Positions 33,441 through 43,092 of a stretch of DNA of 43,092 nucleotides are shown one piece after another. The translations under genes and the position numbers were made by a program. The DNA comes from an uncultured Acidimicrobiales bacterium (lineage in GTDB: Bacteria > Actinomycetota > Acidimicrobiia > Acidimicrobiales > UBA10347). The notes beneath the pieces are model-generated. The model had not been told where the DNA came from and made no database searches. It worked only from the letters and a program-made list of their open reading frames with translations. Numbering within the stretch: the stretch's first letter is position 1; each line of letters begins with the position of its first letter. The stretch is from positions 1 through 43,092 of the forward strand of contig CALDYC010000007.1 in assembly GCA_937941245.1 (NCBI GenBank). Reading direction: 5' to 3'.

Positions 33441-36236
33441 GTGCTCGACTTCAGCTTCGATTTCTTCTCGGTCAGCGGCACCTCTCAGTTGCTCTTCAAC
33501 GGCATCGTCAACGGCATGGTGTTCGGCCTGCTGGCTATGGGCATTGTGCTGATCTACCGGTCGACCCGGGTGATCAACTTTGCCGTTGGCAACATGGGGC
33601 TGCCGGCGTCGGCGCTAATGGCGTTGATGGTCGTCAACTACGACTTCCCGTACTGGGTTGCTCTGATCATCGCGCTCGTTGTTGGAACGTTGCTCGGCGC
33701 GATCGTCGAACTCGTTGTTGTCAGGCGTTTGTTTCGTGCCCCGCGCGTGATCCTGCTCGTGGCAACCATCGGTGTCGCACAGCTGATGCAGGCAATCGTG
33801 TCTGCGCTACCCGACGTCAATCAGCAAGGACGTCCCCGGTATCCGGTGCCGATCGGGTCGAAATGGGATGACGTTGCGGGCCTGCGAATGTCTGGTCAAC
33901 AGGTCACCATCCTGGTCGTCGTCCCCGCCGTCGCTGTCGTGCTTGGCTTCGTCATGGGGCGCACCACGTTTGGCAAGACGGTGCAAGCAAGCGCATCGAA
34001 CGCTCCGCTGGCCCGTACGTCCGGTATCAGCCCGAAGTTTGTGTCGACAATGGTTTGGACAATCGGCGGGTTTCTTGCCACATTGTCGGCGATCCTGCTT
34101 GCTGGGCAACAAGGCGCGGTCGCTGGCTTCGCTTCACTCGGACCGAACACGCTTGCCCGAGCGCTCGCCGCGGCGGTAATCGCCGGCATGGTCTCATTCC
34201 CAAGAGCGCTTGTGTCGGGCGTACTTATCGGCGTGGTCCAATCGATTGTTCAGTTCAATTTTGTCGACACCGCTGGACTGTTTGACTTCCTGCTGTTTCT
34301 CGCCGTCGCTGTTGCCGTCTACCTGCAGGCGCGGTCCGACAAGGAGACGGCAACCTTCTCGTTCGCCCCGCAGTCGGTTCCGGTGCCGCCACGACTCGAG
34401 AACCTGTGGTGGGTACGGAACTTCGCCAGGCTGTGGCTCGGCGGTCTCGCGGCTGTCGCAGTCGTGTTGCCGATCCTGGTCAACACGCCGTCACGGCACA
34501 TCGTGTACTCGACCATTCTCATCTACGCACTGTGCGCGCTATCGGTGACCGTCGTGACCGGCTGGTCCGGCCAGTTGTCCCTTGGGCAGATGGCGTTCGC
34601 CGGAATCGGAGCATTTGCAGCTGCTGCCTTCTTCCGGGCGGGTGTTCCGTATGTGGTATCGATGTTTGGTGGTGCGCTTGCCGGTGCGCTTGCGGCGGTG
34701 ATCGTCGGCGTGGGAGCACTTCGGGTTCGGGGCTTGTTCCTGGCCGTTAGCACCTTCACCTTTGGCCTGGCGGCTAACCAGTATCTCTATCGAATCGACG
34801 TTTTCTCTGACGGCAATCGAGGCTCGGTCCCCTTTCAGCGAGGTGAGCTGTTTGGGATCAGCTTGGATACCGAACGCAACTACTACTGGTTTCTGCTCGG
34901 GTTGCTTGTCGTCTGCTTCTCGGCGGTCGGGCGTATGCGCCGGACCGGGGTCGGCCGCAGCATCATCGCGGTGCGCGACAACGCGGACACCGCAGCCGCG
35001 TACACCGTCAGTCCGACCCGTACTCGGCTCACCGGATTTGCGATCGCGGGCGCGATCGCCGGTGTCGGTGGCGCAGCACTCGGTGGTTTGCTCCAACAGG
35101 TCCCGCTGACGGGGCGGTTCTTCTTGCCGTTCGAATCGCTTGGCATCGTGTCGATGGCCGTCATCGGCGGACTCGGCACGGTTGTCGGACCACTACTCGG
35201 GTCGCTCTGGATCGAAGGTCTGCGCGGGTTCTTCCCCGACAACGAACTCGTACCCCTGTTCACCTCAAGTCTTGGCCTGTTGTTCCTGTTGCTCTACTTC
35301 CCGGGCGGGTTCGTGCAAATCGCCTACGCGGTGCGCGACGCCATCTTTCGGTTCGTCGACAACCGGCTACCAGAGTCAACGGTGGTCAGTCCAACCACTG
35401 CACCGACATCGCTGACCCGTCGCACCACAGTCGGCGAACGGACCCCCGCCACGCTCGAAACCCGCGATGTGCGCGTGTCATTCGGTGGAAACCTTGCCGT
35501 TGATGACGTCAGCATTGAGGTCCACGAATCTGAGACTGTCGGGTTGATCGGCACGAACGGGGCTGGCAAGACCACCCTGATGAACGCCATCGGCGGATTT
35601 GTGCAGTCGACGGGCCACGTGACGCTCATGGGAGAACGGGTCGATTCGTTGTCGTCGGCCCGTCGTGCCCGCAACGGACTCGGCCGCACATTTCAGGCGG
35701 CGACGCTGTTCCCCGAGCTGACCGTTCGCGAAACCGTCCAGGTGGCACTCGAAGCTCGCGGTCGCACTGGACTGCTATCGACGGCGCTGCTGCTTCCGCA
35801 CGCGACCAAGGCCGAGCGAGTCAAACGGTCCGAAGCATCGGAACTGATCGACTTTCTGGGACTGGGTCGCTACGCGTCGAACTACGTGAGCGAACTCTCC
35901 ACGGGAACTCGGCGCATTGTTGAGCTCGCTGGACTTCTCGCCCTCGATGCGCGTTTGCTCTGCCTGGACGAACCAACTGCCGGCGTTGCGCAGCGAGAAT
36001 CCGAAGCGTTCGGGCCGCTGCTGACCCAAATACGGCAAGAACTCGATGCCAGCATCTTGATCATCGAGCATGACATGCCGATGATCATGGCCATTTCGGA
36101 TCGGGTGTACTGCCTGGAACAGGGGGCGGTCATCGCAACCGGCGCCCCCGATGAGGTCCGTAACAATCCGCTCGTGATTGCCAGCTACCTCGGCACAGAC
36201 GACCGAGCGATCGAGCGAAGCGACTCACGGCGCTGA
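33441..36236 (+). CDS. LivH-LivM-LivG triple fusion (two ABC permeases and an ATPase)
   Basis: 931 residues from the GTG at 33441, with GGAGG five bases upstream and one base after the previous stop. The first part (about 10-300) is a LivH-type permease (NGIVNGMVFGLLAMGIVLIY, STRVINFAVGNMG). The second (about 330-650) is LivM-type (GWSGQLSLGQMAFAGIGAF, RVRGLFLAVSTFTFGLA). The third (about 680-931) is a LivG-type ATPase: Walker A GTNGAGKTT at 704-712, signature LSTGTRR from 819 (normally LSxGQxR), Walker B D843-E844-P845, and H-loop IIEHDM. With the LivF domain of the preceding gene and the divergent lipoprotein, a full branched-chain-type importer is encoded. It sits in the inner membrane and is ATP-driven. 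Confidence 0.93.
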   Translation: MLDFSFDFFSVSGTSQLLFNGIVNGMVFGLLAMGIVLIYRSTRVINFAVGNMGLPASALMALMVVNYDFPYWVALIIALVVGTLLGAIVELVVVRRLFRAPRVILLVATIGVAQLMQAIVSALPDVNQQGRPRYPVPIGSKWDDVAGLRMSGQQVTILVVVPAVAVVLGFVMGRTTFGKTVQASASNAPLARTSGISPKFVSTMVWTIGGFLATLSAILLAGQQGAVAGFASLGPNTLARALAAAVIAGMVSFPRALVSGVLIGVVQSIVQFNFVDTAGLFDFLLFLAVAVAVYLQARSDKETATFSFAPQSVPVPPRLENLWWVRNFARLWLGGLAAVAVVLPILVNTPSRHIVYSTILIYALCALSVTVVTGWSGQLSLGQMAFAGIGAFAAAAFFRAGVPYVVSMFGGALAGALAAVIVGVGALRVRGLFLAVSTFTFGLAANQYLYRIDVFSDGNRGSVPFQRGELFGISLDTERNYYWFLLGLLVVCFSAVGRMRRTGVGRSIIAVRDNADTAAAYTVSPTRTRLTGFAIAGAIAGVGGAALGGLLQQVPLTGRFFLPFESLGIVSMAVIGGLGTVVGPLLGSLWIEGLRGFFPDNELVPLFTSSLGLLFLLLYFPGGFVQIAYAVRDAIFRFVDNRLPESTVVSPTTAPTSLTRRTTVGERTPATLETRDVRVSFGGNLAVDDVSIEVHESETVGLIGTNGAGKTTLMNAIGGFVQSTGHVTLMGERVDSLSSARRARNGLGRTFQAATLFPELTVRETVQVALEARGRTGLLSTALLLPHATKAERVKRSEASELIDFLGLGRYASNYVSELSTGTRRIVELAGLLALDARLLCLDEPTAGVAQRESEAFGPLLTQIRQELDASILIIEHDMPMIMAISDRVYCLEQGAVIATGAPDEVRNNPLVIASYLGTDDRAIERSDSRR

Positions 36237-36338
36237 AGAGTTCACATTGCAGCCAAAGCAGACGTCGGTCGGCCACCATCTTGGACAACCTGTGCAGCGA
36301 GCGCAGAACCGTGAGCCTGTGCACGTAAGGTCGCTGGC

Positions 36339-37307
36339 ATGCGAGTCGCCATAGCGGGAATGGGATCAGCGCTCGGCACTGCCGTCGGGCTGGCGTTGTC
36401 AGCCGACGAGCGGGTCACCGCCATCGCCGGTTTCGACCTTGAACCGCCACGCCGCTGGATTCGCGATGCTGAGTTCAATTTCGTGCGCCCCCACGAAGCC
36501 AGCCGAGTCCGTCAGATTCTCGATGACTTTGCGCCGACGGTTGTCGTGCATGCCTGGGTGTTCGAGCCACGAGCTCGCTCCTCACCTGGCCAGGCGCTCT
36601 CGCGAACCGTCGCCGGAACCGAATCGCTGCTTAGTGCGGTCGAGGCATGTGGAACGGTGTCGCGCATCGTGGCGCGCTCATCGTCGGCCATCTATGGCAC
36701 CCGCCGTGCTGGCGAAACGACCGCCGTGGGTATGGCCTTGCGGCCGACGACGACCTTTGGGCGCATGGCCTTGCGGGTTGAGCTCCGCGTCGAAGAGGCG
36801 GCCGCGGAGATCGACGCCGAACTGGTTGCGCTGAGGTTTGCTCCGATCATGGCCTCGCACTTGCCAAATCCGCTCGGGCGATATTTGCGGCTTCCTGCGG
36901 TGCCAGTTCCGCTGACGACTCGAACCGTTGGCGTGATCCACCTCGACGATGCTGCCGCCGTAACCGCGGCCGCGGTGCTTGCGGACCATGTCGGTCCGCT
37001 CAATGTGGTCGCTCCCGAGCCGATCACGTTGCTACAGGCCCTCACCATCGGACGGCGGATCGCCGTTCCGGTTCCGGCTGCTGCGATTCGCCTCGGGCGC
37101 CCGCTGCTGGACCTTGTTGCGAGTCCAGTTCCGGAACACCTGCTTGAACTCATGGCCCGCGGCGAAGCCGTTGCGCCGTCAGACTTGGCTGGCCTTGTAG
37201 GAGTCGAGCCGCAATTGACATCGACGGACGTCTTCACCGATCTCTACAACGTCGGCGAGCTGCTGGAACTTGATGAACTTTCGCCGCTGGCATCGGGAGC
37301 CCGCTGA
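36339..37307 (+). CDS. extended-SDR (NAD-dependent epimerase-like) protein lacking the catalytic dyad
   Basis: 322 residues from the ATG at 36339. It has a Rossmann cofactor loop GMGSALG at 7-13, VVVHAWVFEP, the RSSSAIYG segment with active-site Ser, and a C-terminal substrate domain. At the place of the YxxxK dyad the sequence is FGRMA (Phe140, Ala144), so the standard catalytic Tyr and Lys are absent. It may bind NAD(P) without redox activity or catalyse something else. The stop overlaps the start of the alpha/beta hydrolase (TGATG), so the two are co-translated; they start 102 bases after the transporter stop and might belong to its transcript. Confidence 0.8.
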   Translation: MRVAIAGMGSALGTAVGLALSADERVTAIAGFDLEPPRRWIRDAEFNFVRPHEASRVRQILDDFAPTVVVHAWVFEPRARSSPGQALSRTVAGTESLLSAVEACGTVSRIVARSSSAIYGTRRAGETTAVGMALRPTTTFGRMALRVELRVEEAAAEIDAELVALRFAPIMASHLPNPLGRYLRLPAVPVPLTTRTVGVIHLDDAAAVTAAAVLADHVGPLNVVAPEPITLLQALTIGRRIAVPVPAAAIRLGRPLLDLVASPVPEHLLELMARGEAVAPSDLAGLVGVEPQLTSTDVFTDLYNVGELLELDELSPLASGAR

Positions 37308-38119
37308 TGCCGCACGTGCATGCCGCCGATGGCACCAGCATTCACTATGACAACTTCGGCAGGACCGACGGTGAACCTCTGGTCATGATCATGGGTCTCG
37401 CCGTCGATCGTTGGGGCTGGGTGCGCCAGCGGGTCAGTCTCGGTCGCCGATTTCGCTGCATTGCTATCGACAATCGCGGCAGCGGTTTGAGCGATAAACC
37501 GGCCGGCCGCTACGACTTGGTCACCATGGTCGACGATGTGTGTGCGGTGCTCGATGCCGAAGGCATCGAGTCAGCTCATGTGATGGGGTATTCGCTAGGA
37601 GGGGTGATCAGCCAGGGGATGGGTGTCCTGCGTCCTGATCGGGTGCGGTCGCTCGTGCTGGCATCGACCGCCTGCCGGGTTCAGGCATGGCGCCACGATC
37701 TGATGTCTGAATGGGTCGAATTGCTCGAAACCGGCGGGGTATCGGCATTTGCCCGAGAGAACCTGCGTTGGATAGCGGCAGCTCGCTACGTGCGCTGGGT
37801 CGCTCCGATCGCGCCATTGTTCGCCCCGCTTATGGTCCGCGCTCCCAAACAAGGCGTCGCTGGCCAGATTGCGGTCATCACCGACATTGACGAGGCCATG
37901 ACCGATCAGCTTGGTGAGATCACCGTGCCTACGTTGATCGTGGTCGGTAGCCAAGACATTCTCACTCCGGTTGCCGACAGCGAAGAGATCAAACACCGTA
38001 TTCCGCACGCCACGCTCAAGGTGATCAGCGGCGCGGCGCACGGACTGGTCGTCACCCGGGCCTCAGCGTTCAACCGGGCGGTTTCGGACTTTCACACCGA
38101 GGTTCTGGCCACAAGCTGA
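37307..38119 (+). CDS. alpha/beta hydrolase
   Basis: 270 residues. It has the canonical fold: oxyanion-region MIMGLAVDRWGW, DNRGSGLSD, nucleophile elbow GYSLGG, the acid in VGSQDILTP, and catalytic His in SGAAHGL. The layout resembles meta-cleavage-product and lactone hydrolases as well as general esterases. There is no signal peptide, so it is cytoplasmic. It is translationally coupled to the epimerase-like gene and lies downstream of the putative steroid importer; steroid ester or ring-cleavage hydrolysis is possible but not shown by the sequence. Confidence 0.88.
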   Translation: MPHVHAADGTSIHYDNFGRTDGEPLVMIMGLAVDRWGWVRQRVSLGRRFRCIAIDNRGSGLSDKPAGRYDLVTMVDDVCAVLDAEGIESAHVMGYSLGGVISQGMGVLRPDRVRSLVLASTACRVQAWRHDLMSEWVELLETGGVSAFARENLRWIAAARYVRWVAPIAPLFAPLMVRAPKQGVAGQIAVITDIDEAMTDQLGEITVPTLIVVGSQDILTPVADSEEIKHRIPHATLKVISGAAHGLVVTRASAFNRAVSDFHTEVLATS

Positions 38120-38127
38120 CCGTGCCT

Positions 38128-38179
38128 GGCAGTGCTGCTTGGCAGTGCTGCTTTGCAGTGCTAACTGGCAGTGCTAATT
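38128..38179. repeat. 13-bp tandem repeat, four copies
   Basis: Units GGCAGTGCTGCTT (twice exact), TGCAGTGCTAACT and GGCAGTGCTAATT follow each other at 38128-38140, 38141-38153, 38154-38166 and 38167-38179. The array lies nine bases after the hydrolase stop, in the 114-base gap to the convergent lysyl-oxidase-like gene. No stem-loop or coding role is apparent. Confidence 0.85.
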
Positions 38180-38233
38180 GATCGAGTTGGGCTCGCAGGG
38201 CTGTAGTTGCCGGACTACGAGGGCGCTTTCGAA

Positions 38234-39346
38234 TCAGAGCTCCAGGTCGAGCTCGATTTGCAATGTTGACACGTTGTTCGTCTCGTCGGACTCGATAAGC
38301 ACATTGTCGGGATCGGCGGTGAACTCGACCACGTAGGTGCCCGACGGCACCGATGTGATGTCGATCCATTGGTCAGCTAATGAGGGGCCGTAATAGTCGA
38401 CGAAACCGGCGTTAATGCCCTGCTCATAGGCCGAACATCCCCATGGTTCGAGGTCCACGCGGATGGGAGCTTCGCTGACGAGGTCGTCGTCGACTGCGAG
38501 TACATCGGTCAGACAAAAACTGAGCTTCTCTGAACGGGCTACTTCGTTGCCTTCGAGGTCAAGAAGGCGGAGTTGTTCGAAGGCATCGAGGTGCACATGT
38601 TCGTGCTCTTCGTGATGGGTGAACGAGCCGGTCTTGACGTCGACGTGCGTGCCGGTGCCGGTGAGTAGCCGCTGATAGACGTCGGCCGAACTGAGGTCAG
38701 TGGTGACTGCCCCGCGGGTGACAATGAGCGGCCCTTCTCCGAGGTTTGCGGTGAGGGTCGCAATGCGAAGCAGCGTGCTTCCGGGAATGGTCTCACGGTC
38801 GAGATACCACTGGTCAGGGCCCGGATAGTCCTCGGCCAGCTCGCCGGTGATGCTGTCAGGAAGCTGACTCAGCGGCACCAGATCAGGCAGCAATACATCG
38901 GGGCATTCGTCAAGTGACGGGCAGGACCCAAACGAGAGGGGTACCAGCGAGGTCGACCCGGGACTGCCGCTGGCGTAGACGGTGACGGGTACTCGACGTT
39001 CGGATCCCTCGGCAGGTTCAAGTGACACGTTCACTTCGACCACCAGATCGGTGACACCGTCCGGAATCGCCAGTTCAACCCGACCGTCAGCGTCTGGGGT
39101 GAGCGTCTCGCGAACTGAGATGTTCTGGTCATGCACGATCACGGTGGCTTCGGGAGCGGCCGCATCGCGGTTCGACCAGACGAGATCTCGGTCGCGGTCA
39201 TCAAAGACCACGACCGCAGCGCTCGATACATCGACAGCCTGTGGTTCGCGCACGGTGAGCGATCCTTCGCCGCAGGCAGTAAAGAGAAACAGCGCGCTGG
39301 CGCTGGCGACGATACGCGCCGTGCGACGCGAGCTCCGATGGGTCAT
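38234..39346 (-). CDS. lysyl-oxidase-like copper lipoprotein
   Basis: 370 residues from the ATG at complement 39344-39346. A lipoprotein signal ends in LFTAC (Cys25). The C-terminal half matches the lysyl oxidase family: the His-rich copper-binding segment THHEEHEHVHLDAFEQLRL, KLSFCLTD, YGPSLADQWIDIT and a final ESDETNN motif. Family members oxidise lysine amines in proteins; bacterial homologues are secreted or surface proteins of uncertain role. The N-terminal part is a beta-rich region with no recognised family. Whether the quinone-forming Lys and Tyr are present cannot be settled by eye. It starts one base after the polyprenyl synthase stop, so the two are co-transcribed. Confidence 0.8.
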   Translation of the reverse strand: MTHRSSRRTARIVASASALFLFTACGEGSLTVREPQAVDVSSAAVVVFDDRDRDLVWSNRDAAAPEATVIVHDQNISVRETLTPDADGRVELAIPDGVTDLVVEVNVSLEPAEGSERRVPVTVYASGSPGSTSLVPLSFGSCPSLDECPDVLLPDLVPLSQLPDSITGELAEDYPGPDQWYLDRETIPGSTLLRIATLTANLGEGPLIVTRGAVTTDLSSADVYQRLLTGTGTHVDVKTGSFTHHEEHEHVHLDAFEQLRLLDLEGNEVARSEKLSFCLTDVLAVDDDLVSEAPIRVDLEPWGCSAYEQGINAGFVDYYGPSLADQWIDITSVPSGTYVVEFTADPDNVLIESDETNNVSTLQIELDLEL

Positions 39347-39347
39347 A

Positions 39348-40340
39348 TCAGCCGAGCGGTGCTCGGGCCCGGTCGACGAGGTGCGTGGCGGCGGCCCGTA
39401 GCGCAGTTGCGCCGGGCGATTCGGGTAGTGCGCTGAGCGACGACGCGGCTTTGTCGGCCCATCCCCGGGCGACATCGAGCGCGTCGGCGATACCGGGACT
39501 GGTGCGAACGAGAATAAGCGCGTCGTCGCGGGTCTCGGCGGTGAGGCCAGCTTCGATCAGTTCCCGAAGCTGGCGACCGTTCTCGGACCGCAGCGCCCGA
39601 AGTACCGGAAGCGTGAAGTTGCCTTCGAGAATGTCGTTGCCGGCCGGCTTGCCAAGTTGCTCGGTGGTCGCGACGACATCGAGAATGTCATCGACGACTT
39701 GGAACGCCATGCCATAGGAATGGCCGAATTCGGTGAGTGTGTCGACTAGCGGCTGGTCGAGCCCGCCGGTGATGGCACCAATACGGCAGGCACACGCAAG
39801 TAGCGAGGCGGTCTTGCCGCTGATCGCGGCGTCGTACTCTTCGGCGGTGCGGTCGAGGTTGTCGGTGTCTTGAAGCTCGCGGATTTGTCCGTCGCTGAGC
39901 TGCGCGATCGTCTCGCCAAGAAGGGCGGCCACGTCTGTTCCGAGCGCAGCAGCAATGATCGAAGACTGGGCAAGTAGGAAGTCGCCGGTGAGAATTGCGA
40001 CGACGTTGCCCCATCGTTGGTTGGCGGCGGGCACGCTTCGACGGGTCGTGGCCTCGTCCATAACGTCGTCGTGGTAGAGCGAACCGAGATGCACTAACTC
40101 GACGGCGACGCCGCCCATGATCACGGCCTGGTCAGCGGGCCGTGCGCTCGTATGGGAAATGGCCGCTGAGGCAATCGCAAACCCGGGACGAACCCGCTTG
40201 CCGCCGGCACGGGCCAGATGCGAAGCCGAGTCGTTGAGCATGGCGAGGTCGCTCTTGCAGGCATCGAGCAGGGCTTGCTCGACGCGCGACAAGTCGTCTT
40301 CAAGTGTCGGAAGTACCCCGAGCGGGTTTACCGAAGCCAT
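39348..40340 (-). CDS. polyprenyl diphosphate synthase (GrcC-like, probably for menaquinone side chain)
   Basis: 330 residues from the ATG at complement 40338-40340. It carries GGKRVRP (isopentenyl-diphosphate binding), first Asp-rich motif DDVMD at 91-95, the conserved GDFLLAQ segment, and the second Asp-rich motif DDILD. Residues just before the first motif are small (Gly and Ser at the fourth and fifth positions upstream), which in this family allows long products, consistent with a heptaprenyl- to nonaprenyl-type chain for menaquinone. This chain-length call is inference. A longer upstream frame exists but looks non-coding. It is divergent from clpC. Confidence 0.9.
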   Translation of the reverse strand: MASVNPLGVLPTLEDDLSRVEQALLDACKSDLAMLNDSASHLARAGGKRVRPGFAIASAAISHTSARPADQAVIMGGVAVELVHLGSLYHDDVMDEATTRRSVPAANQRWGNVVAILTGDFLLAQSSIIAAALGTDVAALLGETIAQLSDGQIRELQDTDNLDRTAEEYDAAISGKTASLLACACRIGAITGGLDQPLVDTLTEFGHSYGMAFQVVDDILDVVATTEQLGKPAGNDILEGNFTLPVLRALRSENGRQLRELIEAGLTAETRDDALILVRTSPGIADALDVARGWADKAASSLSALPESPGATALRAAATHLVDRARAPLG

Positions 40341-40499
40341 GCGTCGAACGATAGACCCAGATTTCTGAGGTCGCGGAGTCGGAGCCCGTGCGACGTGTGT
40401 GCCCTGCGACACGCAGCGGCTTGCAGAGTTCGGGAATGCCGGACGGCGAAGTGAGGTTGTCCCAGGCCTCTCGTTCGATTCTCCAGAATTCATCGCACT

Positions 40500-40510
40500 C
40501 GCCGGGGGCG
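40500..40510. promoter_or_regulatory. candidate ClgR operator upstream of clpC
   Basis: CGC-CGGGG-GCG followed by AAAC fits the CGC-N5-GCG core recognised by the actinobacterial Clp regulator ClgR. It lies 65 bases upstream of the clpC ATG, a plausible activator position. The outer flank matches on the right (GAAAC) but only partly on the left (ACTC). In GC-rich DNA an 11-bp match is not strong on its own. Confidence 0.45.
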
Positions 40511-40515
40511 AAACG

Positions 40516-40532
40516 TGGCCTGACACAGGCCA
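40516..40532. promoter_or_regulatory. perfect 7-bp inverted repeat in the clpC promoter region
   Basis: Arms TGGCCTG and CAGGCCA flank ACA, 43 bases before the clpC start and six bases from the candidate ClgR site. A TACACT hexamer a few bases downstream could be a -10 element, placing the repeat where a -35 box or repressor site would be. It is not a CtsR or HspR consensus. Confidence 0.45.
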
Positions 40533-40574
40533 TAGGTACACTCGCTAGACCTTCACGAAGGGCACAGGCATCAC

Positions 40575-43092
<2,518 letters not shown>

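Overview
The window looks like chromosome from a high-GC actinobacterium. The class Acidimicrobiia (Ilumatobacter-like) is my best guess, but that is recall-based inference; no rRNA or phylogenetic marker is present. Supporting signs are recognisable actinobacterial steroid-catabolism proteins (EchA20, IpdA, IpdB, IpdC, IpdF, FadE30, FadA5 and a FadE29-like protein), a GrcC-like polyprenyl diphosphate synthase, a class E (LAxTG) sortase substrate and an actinobacterial ClpC. Genes are packed tightly, with many ATGA or short-gap junctions and GTG starts. I saw no tRNA, rRNA, CRISPR array, insertion sequence or transcription-factor gene.

Layout. 1-2028 (minus): amidohydrolase, class II aldolase and the first codons of a probable pirin. 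2161-4728 (plus): a Baeyer-Villiger-type monooxygenase fused to an HSL-type esterase. 4830-7281: small accessory genes (membrane protein, RidA, VOC, DinB-MOSC fusion). 7322-12549 (minus): a coupled operon echA20-ipdA-ipdB-ipdC-maoC-like-phosphotransferase, covering opening of the last two steroid rings. 12647-15235: a dual GGDEF/EAL membrane receptor. 15387-23125: SDR, the minus operon SDR-fadE30-ipdF-P450, a divergent FadE29-like acyl-CoA dehydrogenase, and fadA5. 23339-29451: a small sortase-anchored protein, TauD-type dioxygenase, M28-like protein, sulfatase, DUF1214-like protein and GNAT acetyltransferase. 29595-38119: a branched-chain-type ABC importer with unusual architecture, followed by an epimerase-like protein and an alpha/beta hydrolase. 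38234-43092: lysyl-oxidase-like lipoprotein with polyprenyl synthase, then clpC, which runs off the end.

Most interesting result. A 19-bp palindrome, approximately ATCTGAC-N5-GTCAGAT, occurs at four gene starts: upstream of echA20 (12568-12586), between the SDR and the FadE29-like gene (20694-20712), upstream of the LAxTG protein (23300-23318), and between the substrate-binding lipoprotein and the transporter operon (31146-31164). This ties the transporter to the steroid genes. The transporter consists of a lipoprotein receptor, an MFS permease fused to a LivF-type ATPase, and a LivH-LivM-LivG triple fusion, so a complete ABC importer core plus an MFS carrier sits in two polypeptides. I infer a steroid or steroid-metabolite uptake system under the same repressor as HIP-ring and side-chain catabolism. 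The regulator and several pathway genes (fadD3, fadA6, fadE31-33, a FadE28 partner) must lie outside this window.
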